Assembly (NCBI RefSeq): GCF_963576675.1
Contig: NC_088916.1
Coordinates: 53,073,001-53,137,000 of the forward strand
Reading direction: 5' to 3'
DNA: 64,000 nucleotides
DNA from: Euphorbia lathyris
Taxonomy: Eukaryota; Streptophyta; Magnoliopsida; Malpighiales; Euphorbiaceae
Part shown: positions 10,808 to 21,870 of the stretch, in pieces
Numbering within the stretch: position 1 is the first letter of the stretch
How the letters are laid out: every line of letters starts with the position of its first letter
Made by a program: the position numbers and the translations under genes
The notes under the pieces: generated by a model
What the model saw: the letters and a program-made list of their open reading frames with translations, nothing else
Database searches by the model: none
What the model was told of the DNA's origin: nothing

Positions 10808-12078
10808 CTGCTCTTGGTTGGAGCCCAACCAGTCCATCATAGGCTTCCCGGCTTTCAAAGCATTCACCATCAATTTCTCTCCACTGGCAGCAGATGATCT
10901 CGTTTTCTTACTCGGGGGGATCACGGCATCCTCCAAAGGACGTTTTTCGTCCCTCTTGCGGGGATTTGCCTCCTGCACATTCTTCTGGGCCTCCAGCTCC
11001 TTCTGTTTCTTACGCCTCTCTACAAGGGCACGACTGGCTTCAGACAAATCCCTAACAAGGGAACAACAAAATAATCAAAGTTCAAGGAAAGAACAAAGGT
11101 ACCTTCATCAAGTTGAGTAAACTTCACGTAAGTAATCTCGGTCCCCACTCTACGGACTAGGGGAACGTCATTGATCATGAATTCCAGAGCATCGGCATAT
11201 GTCCATAAGTCTGTTTTGATGCTCTTCATGAGATTCGCCACTTTTTCATCCGCATCAGTCAGTATACGCAAATCTCCAGCCATATGTTGAGGCTTAAAGT
11301 TTCAGTTCAACGGGAATCCAAAAGATCCGCTCTCTTCCACTTTGACAAAGAAAAACTTTTCATCCCAAAGATGGACATTTGACATTTTATCACTAAAGGG
11401 CGAATAAGTTTTGAATTTTGCAAAAGTGATGAAAGATTCGGTTTGACGTTTTGAAGGCTTGTGAAGAGATTGGAAGACCCGGGGAGTACAGGTTACCCCC
11501 AGATTTGATGTTAGAAAGCAATCTAAAGCTATGTCCGACCAGCCATTCGGATGCAGCTGGCTGACAGTGATCCCAAAAAATTCCAAAATATCCCCCATCA
11601 TCCGGGGAAGGGGAAGGCAGAATCCCCTCTCAACGTGGCTTTCATATACAGAAAGATATCCCCTAGGGGGACAGGCGGGTCGCTGATGAGCAGCTGCCAA
11701 TACGCTCTCATAATTTTTGATCCAAGGATAACGATCCGCCAAGTCGGCAAGATCTGTGGGGCCCATACGAGATGAAGTAATCTCTGCACGGGGTTTCTTT
11801 TTTCTAATCGGGGTTGAAGGAGAAGCCTCCATTCCAGAAAGAGTTCTAAGGTCTATCGCCGGTGCAACAAAAGCTACTGTGGCGGAAGGGTTCTGAATTT
11901 CAATTAAACTGGGGCAATGATTCCTATGCTCCCTCACTGTATTACACAACTCTGACAAATCGCAACTAGGGGTGCTCTCAGAAGAACTTGAGTTCTCGGA
12001 AGAAGTCCAACTAAACGAAAGCTCAGAGGAGGTAGTCAAATCGAAGAGTTCAGTGGTAGAACCAGAAGAAAAACTCAT
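10808..12078 (-). pseudogene. Putative gypsy-type transposon (Transposase_28-like) gene, antisense ORF of a Tat-like element
   Basis: Read on the minus strand from an ATG at 12078. The N-terminus is Ser/Glu-rich. Then comes a domain with YESHVERGFCLPLP, GITVSQLHPNGW and HLWDEKFFFVKVE, typical of the plant 'putative gypsy-type transposon' family. A TGA at 11302-11304 interrupts the frame within FPLN; the same frame continues to about 11103. A possible 51-base GT-AG intron (11052-11102) leads to a Lys/Glu-rich segment with a nuclear-signal-like PPSKKTR, ending at a splice donor (CAG/GTATGG) at 10808. The next exon is missing because the Athila LTR begins at 10740. Such antisense ORFs are known between pol and the 3' LTR of Tat-lineage gypsy elements; assignment to Tat is inference. 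The protein's function is unknown. Confidence 0.65.
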
Positions 12079-12299
12079 AAAACCCCAAATGACAACAAAA
12101 ACAGAACAAAAAGGTCAACTTACATGGAAAATCGGAAGCTTCAGGGATTCTTGGCACAGGAAAAAGCTCTGGAAAAATGCAAGCAAAGGTCGGAGGAAGA
12201 TTAGCAAATGAGAAAGAAAGAGTCTAAAAAGGTGTCGCCACTTACCTCGAGCGATGTGTCCAGGACACCTATCGCACGGTGGATGGTCTGGAACAGAGC

Positions 12300-12902
12300 G
12301 GTAATTAATACGATGCATCATGACGGCACGCCAGGAAGTGCAAAAGCCCTAAAGGACTTTAACGCTATTTTGGGAGGGCTTTTTATAACATTAAGATATT
12401 ATCCACGGGACTAAAAGGGATATTAACCAAAACGACCGTGTATCTAAGTGATCGGGAAAGCTAGGGCGTATCAAGCAAGCTACCAAAGTGGCGGATCACA
12501 AGGATTCCTCTACACGCTATCCATAGTCAAACCTATGGGAGACCCGCCGTCCTGCCTCGATCCTCCCCATGAACGGCTGAGCCGACTCCCGATAAAGGCA
12601 ATTAATAACCCATTAATGAGCTAATGGTCATACTTGAATAAGATCAGTAACCTCCATTAATGAGGTATTAATGGAGACTTTCTAGTTACCGAGGGTTACA
12701 ACTATACGACTATAAATAGCTTACATCCCAAGCTATTGAGGTACACATTCACGATCTCCTAAACCCTACTTTGCCATTACATTTTATTCCTATTACTATA
12801 TACTGACTTTGGCATTGGAGCTTCCCCCCGCCGATCCCAACGGCGCCCCCCGTAGGGAAGGAATCTGATCAAGAGTTCATCACCAGTTATCATATCTTAA
12901 CA
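12300..12902 (+). repeat. LTR-like end of a Tat-type gypsy element
   Basis: Promoter-like features are TATAAATA at 12711-12718, followed by CTAAACCCTACTTTG and ACTGACTTTGGCATTGGAG, wording found in many plant gypsy LTRs just before their 3' end. CGGCGCC near 12841, followed by a G/A-rich tail, resembles the primer-binding region of that group. This would place the LTR end near 12838 and internal sequence beyond it. The left boundary is not resolved; 12300 is an estimate. Confidence 0.45.
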
Positions 12903-12959
12903 ATAATAAAAAAAATTAAACTTGTATAATCAAATATATGTGTGTATATATATATAAAA

Positions 12960-13156
12960 AATGTAAAATATGCGTAATTCGGTGCGGTTCGGTTTTTTTA
13001 CATTTTCTGTCAAACCGAACCGAACCGAATACCGAAATACACTTAAAATTAAAACCGATGTTGAACCTAATTGTTAAAAAACCGAACCAAAAAACCGAAT
13101 TCACTCGGTTCGGTTCGGTATGTGGTTTAAACCGAATCAATGCACACCCCTAGCTA
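12960..13156. repeat. CGGTTCGGTT foldback repeat, hAT-MITE-like remnant
   Basis: Repeated CGGTTCGGTT on one side and AACCGAACCG on the other make a foldback structure. The right edge CACCCCTA is the reverse complement of TAGGGGTG, a common hAT-type terminus. The left terminus is not visible, so it is a truncated copy. Confidence 0.5.
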
Positions 13157-13619
13157 CTGCCAATCAGACAAAGCTACTCAAACGACGCGTGGAACAGCTA
13201 CACAGATTGTCTCTAGGGGTATTTTAGTGATAAGTTCTATAGAAACTGGACGATCCTATTTGATCAAATACCTAGCGACAAACTCCTATCTTCCTTTCAT
13301 TACAGTATTTCTGAACAAGTTTCTGGATCAATAAAGTTTTTTATTTCGAGATGAAATGGCTCAAAAAAATCCATAGTTGATCGTACTTTTAATCCCCAGT
13401 TCCTGCTTGGTAAATTCCTGGATGGGAAACCTTTTACCATAATTCCTAATAAAGAAAGGAAGGGGCACTAGCTCCGGATCAAGTATTTGAGTTCGAAGCA
13501 GGAGCAGACTCGCAGAGCAGAGACCCACAGATACAATCATAAGCTCATGTCCAACATTTACTAATTCACACGTCGTGTGACATTACCCACATGCCATTTG
13601 AAGCATAAAACGACACAAA
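13157..13619. other. Unassigned intergenic sequence
   Basis: I recognise no gene, repeat end or conserved motif in these 460 bases. Confidence 0.5.
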
Positions 13620-13917
13620 GAATGTGCGTAAAAGAGAGTCATATACATCAAATTCTAGCTCTGTTGATGATTCTGAATTTGGGGATAGAATTATTCAAAT
13701 ACGATCGATTCTAACATCAAATGACTCTTACTCAGTCAAATGGATACGGCGACAAGCGAATGAGATGTCACATGTGTTAGCAGAGTATTCTCGTTTATCC
13801 ACTTGCCCTTCTTTTTTTAATTTATTATCGAGTTATGTTTCTGATTGATTGTTACAATTTTGCGATGATTTGACTCATTAATCCATTTTTTTATTCAAAA
13901 AAAATATAAAAAAAGTG
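13620..13917 (+). mobile_element. 3' end of an L1-type LINE
   Basis: A short frame (13624-13848) encodes the end of the plant LINE RNase H domain, with SEFGDRIIQIRSIL and WIRRQANEMSHVLAEYSRL. After the stop there is a short 3' untranslated tail ending in an A-rich run near 13900. It is strongly 5'-truncated, as is usual for LINE copies. Spelling of the domain is clear, but no upstream LINE sequence is recognised. Confidence 0.7.
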
Positions 13918-14513
13918 AAGAAAAATTGTCAAAATGGGGTTTTTAAAGTTCCAAATCCGACATTAAACTGATTTTAGTGATAGAAAAGAGAAAATTACAG
14001 AAACAGTCCTTATATTTTTCAGATTTAATTAAAACCTTTAGATCTACTATATTCTATCGCATTAATCCCCAAACTACCCAAATCGGGTCACGGTTTGTAA
14101 CGGAGAATTCAAAGACGACGTTTTATTTTAAAACATTAATTTAAAATATTTTTAAATCACGGATCTACAACGTTTTGGTCCTGAACTACCCTTTAATCGG
14201 GACACGGTTCGTATTGGGACCAAACCGAGGTTTTTATTTAAATGTGAAACGTTAATTAAATAAATAAATGCAAATAATAAAAAATGTAAAAACTAGAATG
14301 TAAATAAGTAAACGAGTCTAGTCCTCATATTGATACCTCTAAATCGGTATTCCGGTTGATTCCACATGTTTCGGTATATTTTTAGTGCGTTGTTTAGTTT
14401 TCATCCAACGTTATATTTTTCGTCTAAAAAATCCACTCTCCCAAAAAATCCTCTTCCAAAAATCCCCCTTCATACATTGCAATCCTGGCTTTTTATAAAC
14501 ACAGATCCCCATG
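13918..14513. other. Unassigned AT-rich sequence
   Basis: No coding region is supported. Two related phrases (CAAATCGGGTCACGGTTTGTA near 14080, shown here shortened in sense, and AATCGGGACACGGTTCGTAT near 14196) form a diverged direct repeat of about 100 bases. Nothing else is recognised. Confidence 0.45.
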
Positions 14514-14680
14514 GACGTAGGCCCAAGGCTTGGGCTACGCCCATGCTTTGGCTTAAGCCCAAGCTTCCGTATGCATAAGTCCAAGGCTGAGCGTTACGCC
14601 CAGCCTCGTTGGGCGTACGCAAAGCAAAGTTGGGCGTCACGCCCAACTTTGCTGGGCGTACGCCCATATACTATAAATAT
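14514..14680. repeat. Cluster of CpG-rich palindromes followed by a TATA box
   Basis: Several inverted repeats built on GGGCGT and ACGCCC. The best is a perfect 31-base palindrome at 14623-14653 with 15-base arms AGCAAAGTTGGGCGT. Another at about 14585-14607 has one mismatch. TATAAATA follows at 14672-14679. The block could be the promoter half of an LTR, but I found no LTR ends. Confidence 0.65.
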
Positions 14681-15026
14681 AATATAATTAAAATTGTTAT
14701 GAACAATGTTTTAGAAATTTGTATGATGATTTCACAATAATTTTTCTTTTTCTTTTTTATGATTTCTGAAAAAGAGACTGACTACTACTAGTAGTCTACT
14801 AGTATAATTCATTATTATTTGCCCTTTGATTTCATTATCGTTGTGAGATGCGATTAAGAGTTTGATTGGATGAAGTCTTCCTTGTAGACTGAAGTTTTTC
14901 TCTTCGGTCGGTCTTTCTTCTTTGGATTTTTCTATTATTATTATTACTTTTGTCTATTTGCTGCTGAGTTGATTTCATGTTTCTTTCAATTTTGATTTCA
15001 GATACCTGTTTTTTCAATTAATCGAG

Positions 15027-16805
15027 ATGCAAGACGAAGCATGCGAAGATCGCAGAAGCTGGGAAGAGGAGGTATACTGGACCCGTTTCCAGAGTGTCCA
15101 GTTCTCTCTGTTCCTGCACACCGGATTTGAACGACAGCTGGTAAGTTTTCCTTTTCTACTACTACAAGCACTTAACTATCGTCAATTTCAGATTTTTGGG
15201 TAGGGGAACTTGGGTATTAAGGTTTCATCGCCTTGTGTACCAGGATTTTATGGATTTATGCCTTTCCCCTTAGTCGACACCTCAATTTTGGTTTTATGTT
15301 GATTAGGTCACATTTCATGCTCATAATTTTGTTTGCAATTTGGATCGCCAGATTGAAATGATCTCTAATGGTTGAATTGCTGAATAAAATTTTGCTTTTC
15401 TCTAAGCAAAATTTCTGTTTGTTTTTCTTTATTGAGACCTATATCATATATGCATATGAGGACTGTTGATTCTAATGGGGGCATTGAATTGCAGGCGATC
15501 CCTGAACACTTTACTAGAAATTTGAAAAGGAAATTGCCTGATACTGTCATTCTAAAAAGTCCTTCTGGTTCGGAATGGGAAGTAGGCCTAACAACAAAGG
15601 AAAATGCCTCATTTTTTGATCATGGTTGGGGAGAATTTGTCAAAGATCATTCTCTTAAAGAGAATGATATATTGATCTTCAAGTACAATGGTGAATCTTG
15701 CTTAGATGTCGTACTGTTCAATGGGCAGAGCATGTGTGAGAAGGTGGCTTCTTATTTCTTCAGAAAACGTTGTGGACATGAGACTCAATCCCATTTAAAA
15801 AGCAGCAGCGGTGAAAGTTCTGCTGGAGCTGTATTTACCTCACCTTCAGATGGAATTGGAGGGTCTCAGCCAAAGGAATCTATAAAAAAGACTGTATACA
15901 ATGAACCAACAAGGCAACATCTTAACTCCAGAAGTGTTAATCAGAAAGTTCGCAGCGAAACTGAGTTCACTACACCCATTAATACAACCAACTCTGCACC
16001 AAACAAAGAGTTCTCTACTTCTTCTGAGGAGGAGATAGACACAAAACCTGGTATTGCATTTAGTGTTTTCAATTTTGGGAATGTCAAACAATCTCCACTT
16101 ATCCTTTTGTTGTTTCATGTTTAATGTGCATGCATTTCTCCATTTCTATTGCCAGTTCGTTCAAAATTCTTCTTGTTACCTTGAAACTTTCTAGTTTTAC
16201 AATGTTATCATCAAGTAAAAGGAGTCTGCATTTCTTGATGTGAAGAACTCTTGGTTGATGATTTTTTATTTTCCAACATTGCATAGATATTGGACACGCA
16301 AATAATAGGCAATCAGGCAGAAAGCCCATTACAGAGGAAGATAAACGGAGAGTGTTAGAGTTGGGGCGAGCAATATTAAGCCCCGAGGGCTTTCTTAGAG
16401 TCATGCAACCCACACATGTATACAAGAAATTTATTATGGTAGATATTTGTTTCCCCAACTTTTATCACATTTTTTTTCTTGTTTTCTTTTGGTTAGTCTT
16501 TTGATTGTTGGCCTAATTGCATTTGTGTTAAATGTTACTTCTTTCAGACAATCCCTTTAGTATGGATAACCAAGCATCTCACTTTTCGGAAAAATCATGA
16601 TATTATTCTCCGGACCAGTGAGAATACATGGAGGGCCAGAATAGTGTGCAGTAAAACTAGTCGGCACAGAGGAGTTCTGGGTGGCGGGTGGAGGAGATTC
16701 GTTCGTGAAAACAATTTGCATGAATTTGATGTATGCATTTTTGAACCTCGCGGTCAGTTGAACAACTCCATGGTCTTGGATGTTTACATTTGTCGTGTTG
16801 GCTAA
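15027..16805 (+). CDS. Two-domain B3 (REM-type) DNA-binding protein, gene 1
   Basis: Four exons are inferred from frame and splice sites: 15027-15140, 15495-16050, 16287-16438 and 16548-16805, giving 359 residues. All introns are GT-AG with phases 0, 1 and 0. The first B3 domain spans exon 1 into exon 2 (FQSVQFSLFLHTGFERQL joined to AIPEHF, then DHGWGEFVKDHSL and FKYNGESCLDVVLF). An acidic Ser/Thr-rich linker follows. The second B3 domain covers exons 3-4 (PTHVYKKFIM, WITKHLTF, GGGWRRFVRENNLHEFDVCIFEP). The fold binds DNA in the nucleus; REM family members act mainly in reproductive development, but the target of this one is unknown. The paralogue at 24014-26423 has the same exon plan. The first ATG that joins the conserved N-terminus was chosen as start. 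No breaks are seen, so it is probably functional. Confidence 0.88.
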
Positions 16806-17522
16806 CAGATTAACTCCGCCCACCCTGCAAGTTCATTTTGAGGCCAACACAAGAGACTCTAAGAAAATTACTTTAGGTTAGCTTTTCTTCCTAATAATCA
16901 TCTGATTTTAGTCTAATTTTTCTGATCTTATCTTTGCCAACAAAATGGAAGTTAAAATTTGGCCATCTAATTGACATAATTTGCTTTTTGGATGGTCATA
17001 GTTTAACTTTGGAACATTATGCAGGCGGAATGCTTTAGTTTTTTTCAAAAAATCAAGTACTTAACACAAAAATTAGTGCTTCATAAACAGTTTTCTGTTC
17101 GCTCTGTTACATAGATAAACTAGTTTGATTATACACTATTGATACTTATAGAAACGATATCTAAGTAGGTAGGGATGTTAAAATGGGTTGTGGTGTCTTA
17201 TGATGTATATTCCACATGATTATATCTAATATAAATGATACAAAAGCGATAACTGTGTCAAATTGATCGTGTCAAGTGAGTTGTCATTGTAAATCATGTT
17301 GTCATGTTAGAAATTTACAACTCTATTGTCAAGCATCAATCTTTGTGGGACTAATAGGGCTAAATTACATTTCCGTTTGTTTGCAGCAGCTCCAATAGAA
17401 AAAATTTGCATTTCCAATCACAAAATTACGATAAGAACAAATGATGAACTTCTTTTGTGCAGTTATCAAAATTGAATGTGTAAATGGAATTGTTTACATT
17501 TTGTATTATAAAAATCAAATAG
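16806..17522. other. 3' flank of B3 gene 1, non-coding
   Basis: About 700 bases after the B3 stop. The first part is the likely 3' untranslated region. Nothing else is recognised up to the poly(T) run that marks the tail of the next LINE. Confidence 0.5.
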
Positions 17523-17687
17523 CTTTTTTTTTTTTTTATTGAAGTCCGGTTAGCGAGAGAGTATAAAAAACAGACATCTCAGCTATACTGGCACCTCTGA
17601 AAATCACAGCAAACCTGAATCAATATTATTAAAAAAGAAAAGAAAAGTTACAAAGAACCAAATATAAAAGTTCAAAACAAAACCATG

Positions 17688-18734
17688 TCAAGCGAAGCGA
17701 TAAGAACCACGCTTCACAAGATCATGCAAAAAAGTCGGGCAATAAAAATCAGGAATTAAATCCCACCAATGCAAACTATCAACCATACGACCAAAAAAGG
17801 TAAGAAAATCAGTAACCGCATTTCTTTCACAATAAATGTGAGAAATGACAAATTGCATGGAATCTAATTTTGATAAACAATCAATCCAACTCTGACGAAC
17901 CACCCAAGGAACAGTAGTCAACTTATTACGCAACAACTGAACAACATAAATCGAGTCACTCTCTAACCAAAGGTGACGTCAACTTTTGTCAAAAGTCGTA
18001 TGAATCGCATAAATGGTAGCCTTCAACTCAGCTAAAAAAGCAAAAGAAACGACAAACGGGAATGCAAAAGCACCAAGGAACATATCATTTGAGGAACAGT
18101 AAATACCGCCACAACCCGCAACACCCGGATTACCCAAAACAGAAGTATCAGTATTAACTTTAGTCCAACAGACCGGAGGACGCTGCCAAACCACATAAAT
18201 AATACGAGGTCCCTTAGGAAATCTTCTATCAATTTTCAATTCTCTAAGAGTTTGTAATTCCACAGAAGAATTCCAAGTAAAACCACGACCTTGATTTGCC
18301 GCTTCACGAATTGCGCTCAAAATACGCCGAAGAACCAAAGAAATTACCGGTTTCACATCATTAAAAATTTGATTGTTCCTTGCTAACCAAAGAGCGCACA
18401 CAGTGCTAACAATTGCTGCAGACCAAAGTTCAGCAATTTGTGAACTAAACCTTTGTTTACTAGCCTCCAAAATCAGAGTTTGGAAATCACCATCCAAAGG
18501 CAGATGCCTCCCAAGCAAAGCAGAAATATCTCGCCAAACCTCCTGCGAAAAAACACATGTTAGCAAAATATGATCAGCCGTCTCCTCATGAGAAAGACAC
18601 AACGGACATCTAGAAACAATCAAGTAACCCCGCAGCCTCAAATTCTCATGGGTAGAGAGATAACCCAAAAAAGCCCTCCAACAAATAAATGAATGTGCAG
18701 GGGAATAAATCGGCGCCAAAGAAAACAACACCAA
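17688..18734 (-). pseudogene. LINE zinc-knuckle and RNase H region
   Basis: The minus-strand frame from 18734 has the zf-RVT knuckle CPLCLSHEETADHILLTC, then an RNase H-like part (WTKVNTDTSV, GVAGCGGIY, LAELKATIYAI). A TGA at 17979-17981 interrupts it and the same frame continues to 17688 with the end of RNase H. The piece at 18809-19060, in another frame, encodes the segment between reverse transcriptase and knuckle. Confidence 0.8.
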
Positions 18735-19084
18735 TCCAATTTCAACCTAGCCGGTCGCAACCAATCATAAAACAATTTAACCGTCAAAATCCCACCAGTC
18801 GCAGGCTCCTAAATACAAAAATCCTCCATTTCAGAACTTCTACAAACCCGCTTGATACCTTCTTCCACCTCTGCCGGCAAATTCGGCAAACCAACCCAAG
18901 TATTATTGATCAAAAAATCATCTACCATATCCAAGCCACGTCTTTGCTGCAAGGCCGATAAACCCAATTGGGAAGCCACAGTAGGGCAAATCCATCTACC
19001 ATTCCAAAAATTAAGACCAGATCTCCGCCCAATCCACCAATAACAATTATCTAAAACCAAAGAATATACCCCTCTAACTGAACC

Positions 19085-19873
19085 TCAAATGGACGAATTA
19101 TGAAGCCACGGCCTATGCCGACCCGATTTAGTAATAAAACGGGATCTTAATAAATTAAAACACAATGACTTCTCATGAATTAAGCCCCAAGTCATCTTAC
19201 CAAGCAAAACCTGATTAAGTAAAATCAAATTCTTCACCCCAAGCCCACCAGAGTCAATCGAACCACAACACAATTTCCAAGGAACCGAAACTAATTTCCG
19301 ATTGTCAATTGATTCAGACCAAACAAAATTTCTCATACAACTCATCATGCTCCTAAGTAGAGCCACATGCCATTTGTAAACAATAAATGAATGAATGAAA
19401 CTACCAGTAATAACAGAGTTAATCAAAGCAACCCGACTAGCCATAGACAGACAATGACCCTTCCATTTGGTAAATTTAGCCAAAACCTTACCCTTCAAAC
19501 TTCTCAAAACGTGTTTGCGAGGGGCCCCAAAGAAAAGAGGAACACCCAGATAATGAAACGGGACCTCCCCAAGCCTAATACCAATGATTGCTGCCAAACG
19601 AGTACCACGACGAAAAGCAATCGAGCTACCCAAAAATAATTCCGACTTATTCCATTTAACCATCTGGCCCGATAAAGAACAATACATATAAAAAACATCC
19701 CTAATAGCCTCCAAATTAGCATACGAAGCTTTACAAAAAAGCAAGATATCATCCGTATAAAGTAAATGAGTAGGAAATACCTCCAAACTCGTGTACTGAA
19801 TCGGAGCTAACCTCCCCAAATCTCTGAGATCAAGCAACCAACGACTAAGAAAGTCTTCAGCAATCCCAAACAA
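19085..19873 (-). pseudogene. LINE reverse transcriptase, C-terminal half
   Basis: The minus-strand frame holds the catalytic YTDD box (LLYTDDILLFCKA), then VKWNKSEL and FHYLGVPLFFG, the thumb region GKVLAKFTKWKGHCLSMASRVALI and the connection region GGLGVKNLILLNQVLLGKMTW. These are standard blocks of plant L1-type ORF2. Upstream palm motifs are missing because the copy is truncated at 19893. It ends at a stop at 19085, after which the protein continues in other frames. Confidence 0.85.
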
Positions 19874-19893
19874 AATAGGATAGCTTTTGTCTT

Positions 19894-20808
19894 AAATTAA
19901 ACATCAATAACAAAAATAATGGCAAAAAGCATTATGAGGTTGCTAATCTTTTAATTTTTGAATAAAGTTTAAATGCACTCTTATTATTAATAACGTATGA
20001 AATAGTATAATTTTACTCTTAATATTTTCAAACAAGATTTATTTTACTCTTACCTAATAAAAAAAATTAAACAGGATGCTTCATTATTATTTAATTGTGA
20101 TATTAGTTTTTCAAATATCAATTATGTTAAAATATTTATTTTGTTACTAACACAATTATAATCTATCAAAATGTCAATATTTCAGTATGCATGTTAATCA
20201 TAAAAAGTTGTCTAATCTGTTTACTAGTATGTTATTAAAACAGTTATAAATAATTCGTCAAATTATACACGAAACTAAAGAAAAACTTGTTTGGAAGATT
20301 CAATGTGGCGGTTGAATAACTGTGAAATTAGTCCGTTCAAAATTTGTGTCATGTAAAGAAAAAATTGCTCTTGTTTGCTTACGTTAAGATTAAAATTGCA
20401 CAATTTTATACATTAGAGGTAAATTTGAACTTTTTAAAAACAATAGGGGTAAATTTGAATTTGATCTTTTAAAATTTTGGTCTATTAAGGCCCAAATTTT
20501 TTTATTTGAATACATTTTCAATTCAACAAATTACAAATTGACATGTGGCATAACGGCTGCCTTTGGTCACATCGTTCGCTTTTGCAAAGGTTATACTTCC
20601 AATTATTTTTATTTTTATCTTCTTCAACAAATGTGGATTTCTGTGAAGCCATTTCTTGAAAATGGTGGGCATGCTCATCGGAAGAAACTTTAAACCTCTT
20701 TTTTGGTGATAGTCAAAATCCCATTGAAATGGTGGCTGTATACCCGATGAAGTTTTCTCGTGTAACACCAATTGCCATAAAAATAAATTAAGAATAAGAT
20801 TTGGCATG
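19894..20808. other. Unassigned AT-rich sequence
   Basis: There is no supported reading frame. The segment is AT-rich with short diverged repeats of the type GTAAATTTGAA near 20420-20460. Nothing further is recognised. Confidence 0.5.
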
Positions 20809-20816
20809 GTTGCAAG

Positions 20817-21409
20817 TAGGGCTGTAATCGAGCCGAGCCAAGCTTTGATCTGCTCAAGCTCGGTTCATTATAAAATTAATAAGTTTGAGCCGAGCTTCGA
20901 GCTTGTTTCGAATCTAAAATTCTCTTTGGATTTGGTTCATTAAGAAAATTATCTAACCATGAATTGATTGTGAGTGAATCGTTAATTATATTTGTAAAGT
21001 TTGCTCGCAAATAACTCTTTAATTGTGTACATAAACAAACTCACAAGCAAAGTTCGCGAAGAAATAAACAAGATGCTTACAAATAGTTCGTCTATCACTT
21101 ATTTATTATGTTTGTGAACGGACTCATCTAATAACAAATGAAATAATATTAAGTTTAGATATTTGTGAACTAACACAAAACTATATAGTTTTCTATAAAA
21201 GTAAAATTTGTTCATAAATGTTCTAATCGAGCCTGCTCGCGAGCTTTCGGGCTGAGTTTTGGCATACTCAAGCTCGGCTAGTTTACGAACTGAGCCAATA
21301 AATCGTGCTCACGAGCGGCTCATCTACAAAATCGAGTCGAGACGAGCCGAGCTTTTATCGAACCGACCACCGAATCGCTCATGAGCGGCTTGGGCCATTT
21401 ACAGCCCTA
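20817..21409. mobile_element. hAT-type MITE with target duplication, copy 1
   Basis: Terminal inverted repeats TAGGGCTGTAA (20817-20827) and TTACAGCCCTA (21399-21409) are perfect. The flanking 8 bases are GTTGCAAG (20809-20816) and GTCGCAAG (21410-21417), a 7/8 match, as expected for hAT insertion. The ends are rich in GAGCCGAGC/GCTCGGCTC words. It has no coding capacity. Related copies lie at 34038-34430 and 50104-50618. Confidence 0.88.
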
Positions 21410-21417
21410 GTCGCAAG

Positions 21418-21870
21418 AAGAATAATGTAGTTAAGGGTCAATGGCCAATTAAAGAAGATAGGTTCGAAATTAGGAAATCTGGTGCGTACAAACTCATTTT
21501 TCTCGGGAACAGAGCGACATAGAACTCATATTTTCTTCTATGATAATTTGGTGAATTATGGTATTCTCTAACCTTGATAATTCGTTGATGGTTGATGAGT
21601 TGCCGTTGTTTGGATGATGTATACGGACCGTGAGGATTAGTTATTCGGTCTTTGAACTTGCTTTTTTTTATATAGTTCAAATTCGCATCCAAACATCTTG
21701 ATCATGTGATGTACTATACTTGTTAAAAGAAGTTAGTGAGGAAAGCCAGCGAAAGATTTGTAGACATATCCGTCAAATAATTGGTTTTCATCGCTAGGTT
21801 TGGAAGTATGTCTAATGCTTTTAACAACTTTTTCGAAGTAAAAAACTCTAATAGTTGGGGATAGACTTGT
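21418..21870. other. Unassigned sequence
   Basis: No gene or repeat boundary is recognised in these 450 bases between the MITE and the next LINE fragment. Confidence 0.45.

Larger units (their letters stand above)
17523..19893 (-). mobile_element. 5'-truncated L1-type LINE, minus strand
   Basis: Read on the minus strand it holds the second half of a LINE ORF2 (reverse transcriptase, zinc knuckle, RNase H), then a poly(A) tail seen as a poly(T) run near 17524-17540. The 5' end is lost within the reverse transcriptase, just before ILFGIAEDFLS, the usual result of incomplete reverse transcription. I could not match target-site duplications by eye. It lies between the two B3 genes. Confidence 0.85.

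Noticed and set aside
17508..19910. Target duplication of the minus-strand LINE (CAAATAGC-like versus GGATAGC-like)
   Set aside because: The match is too short and imperfect to tell from chance.
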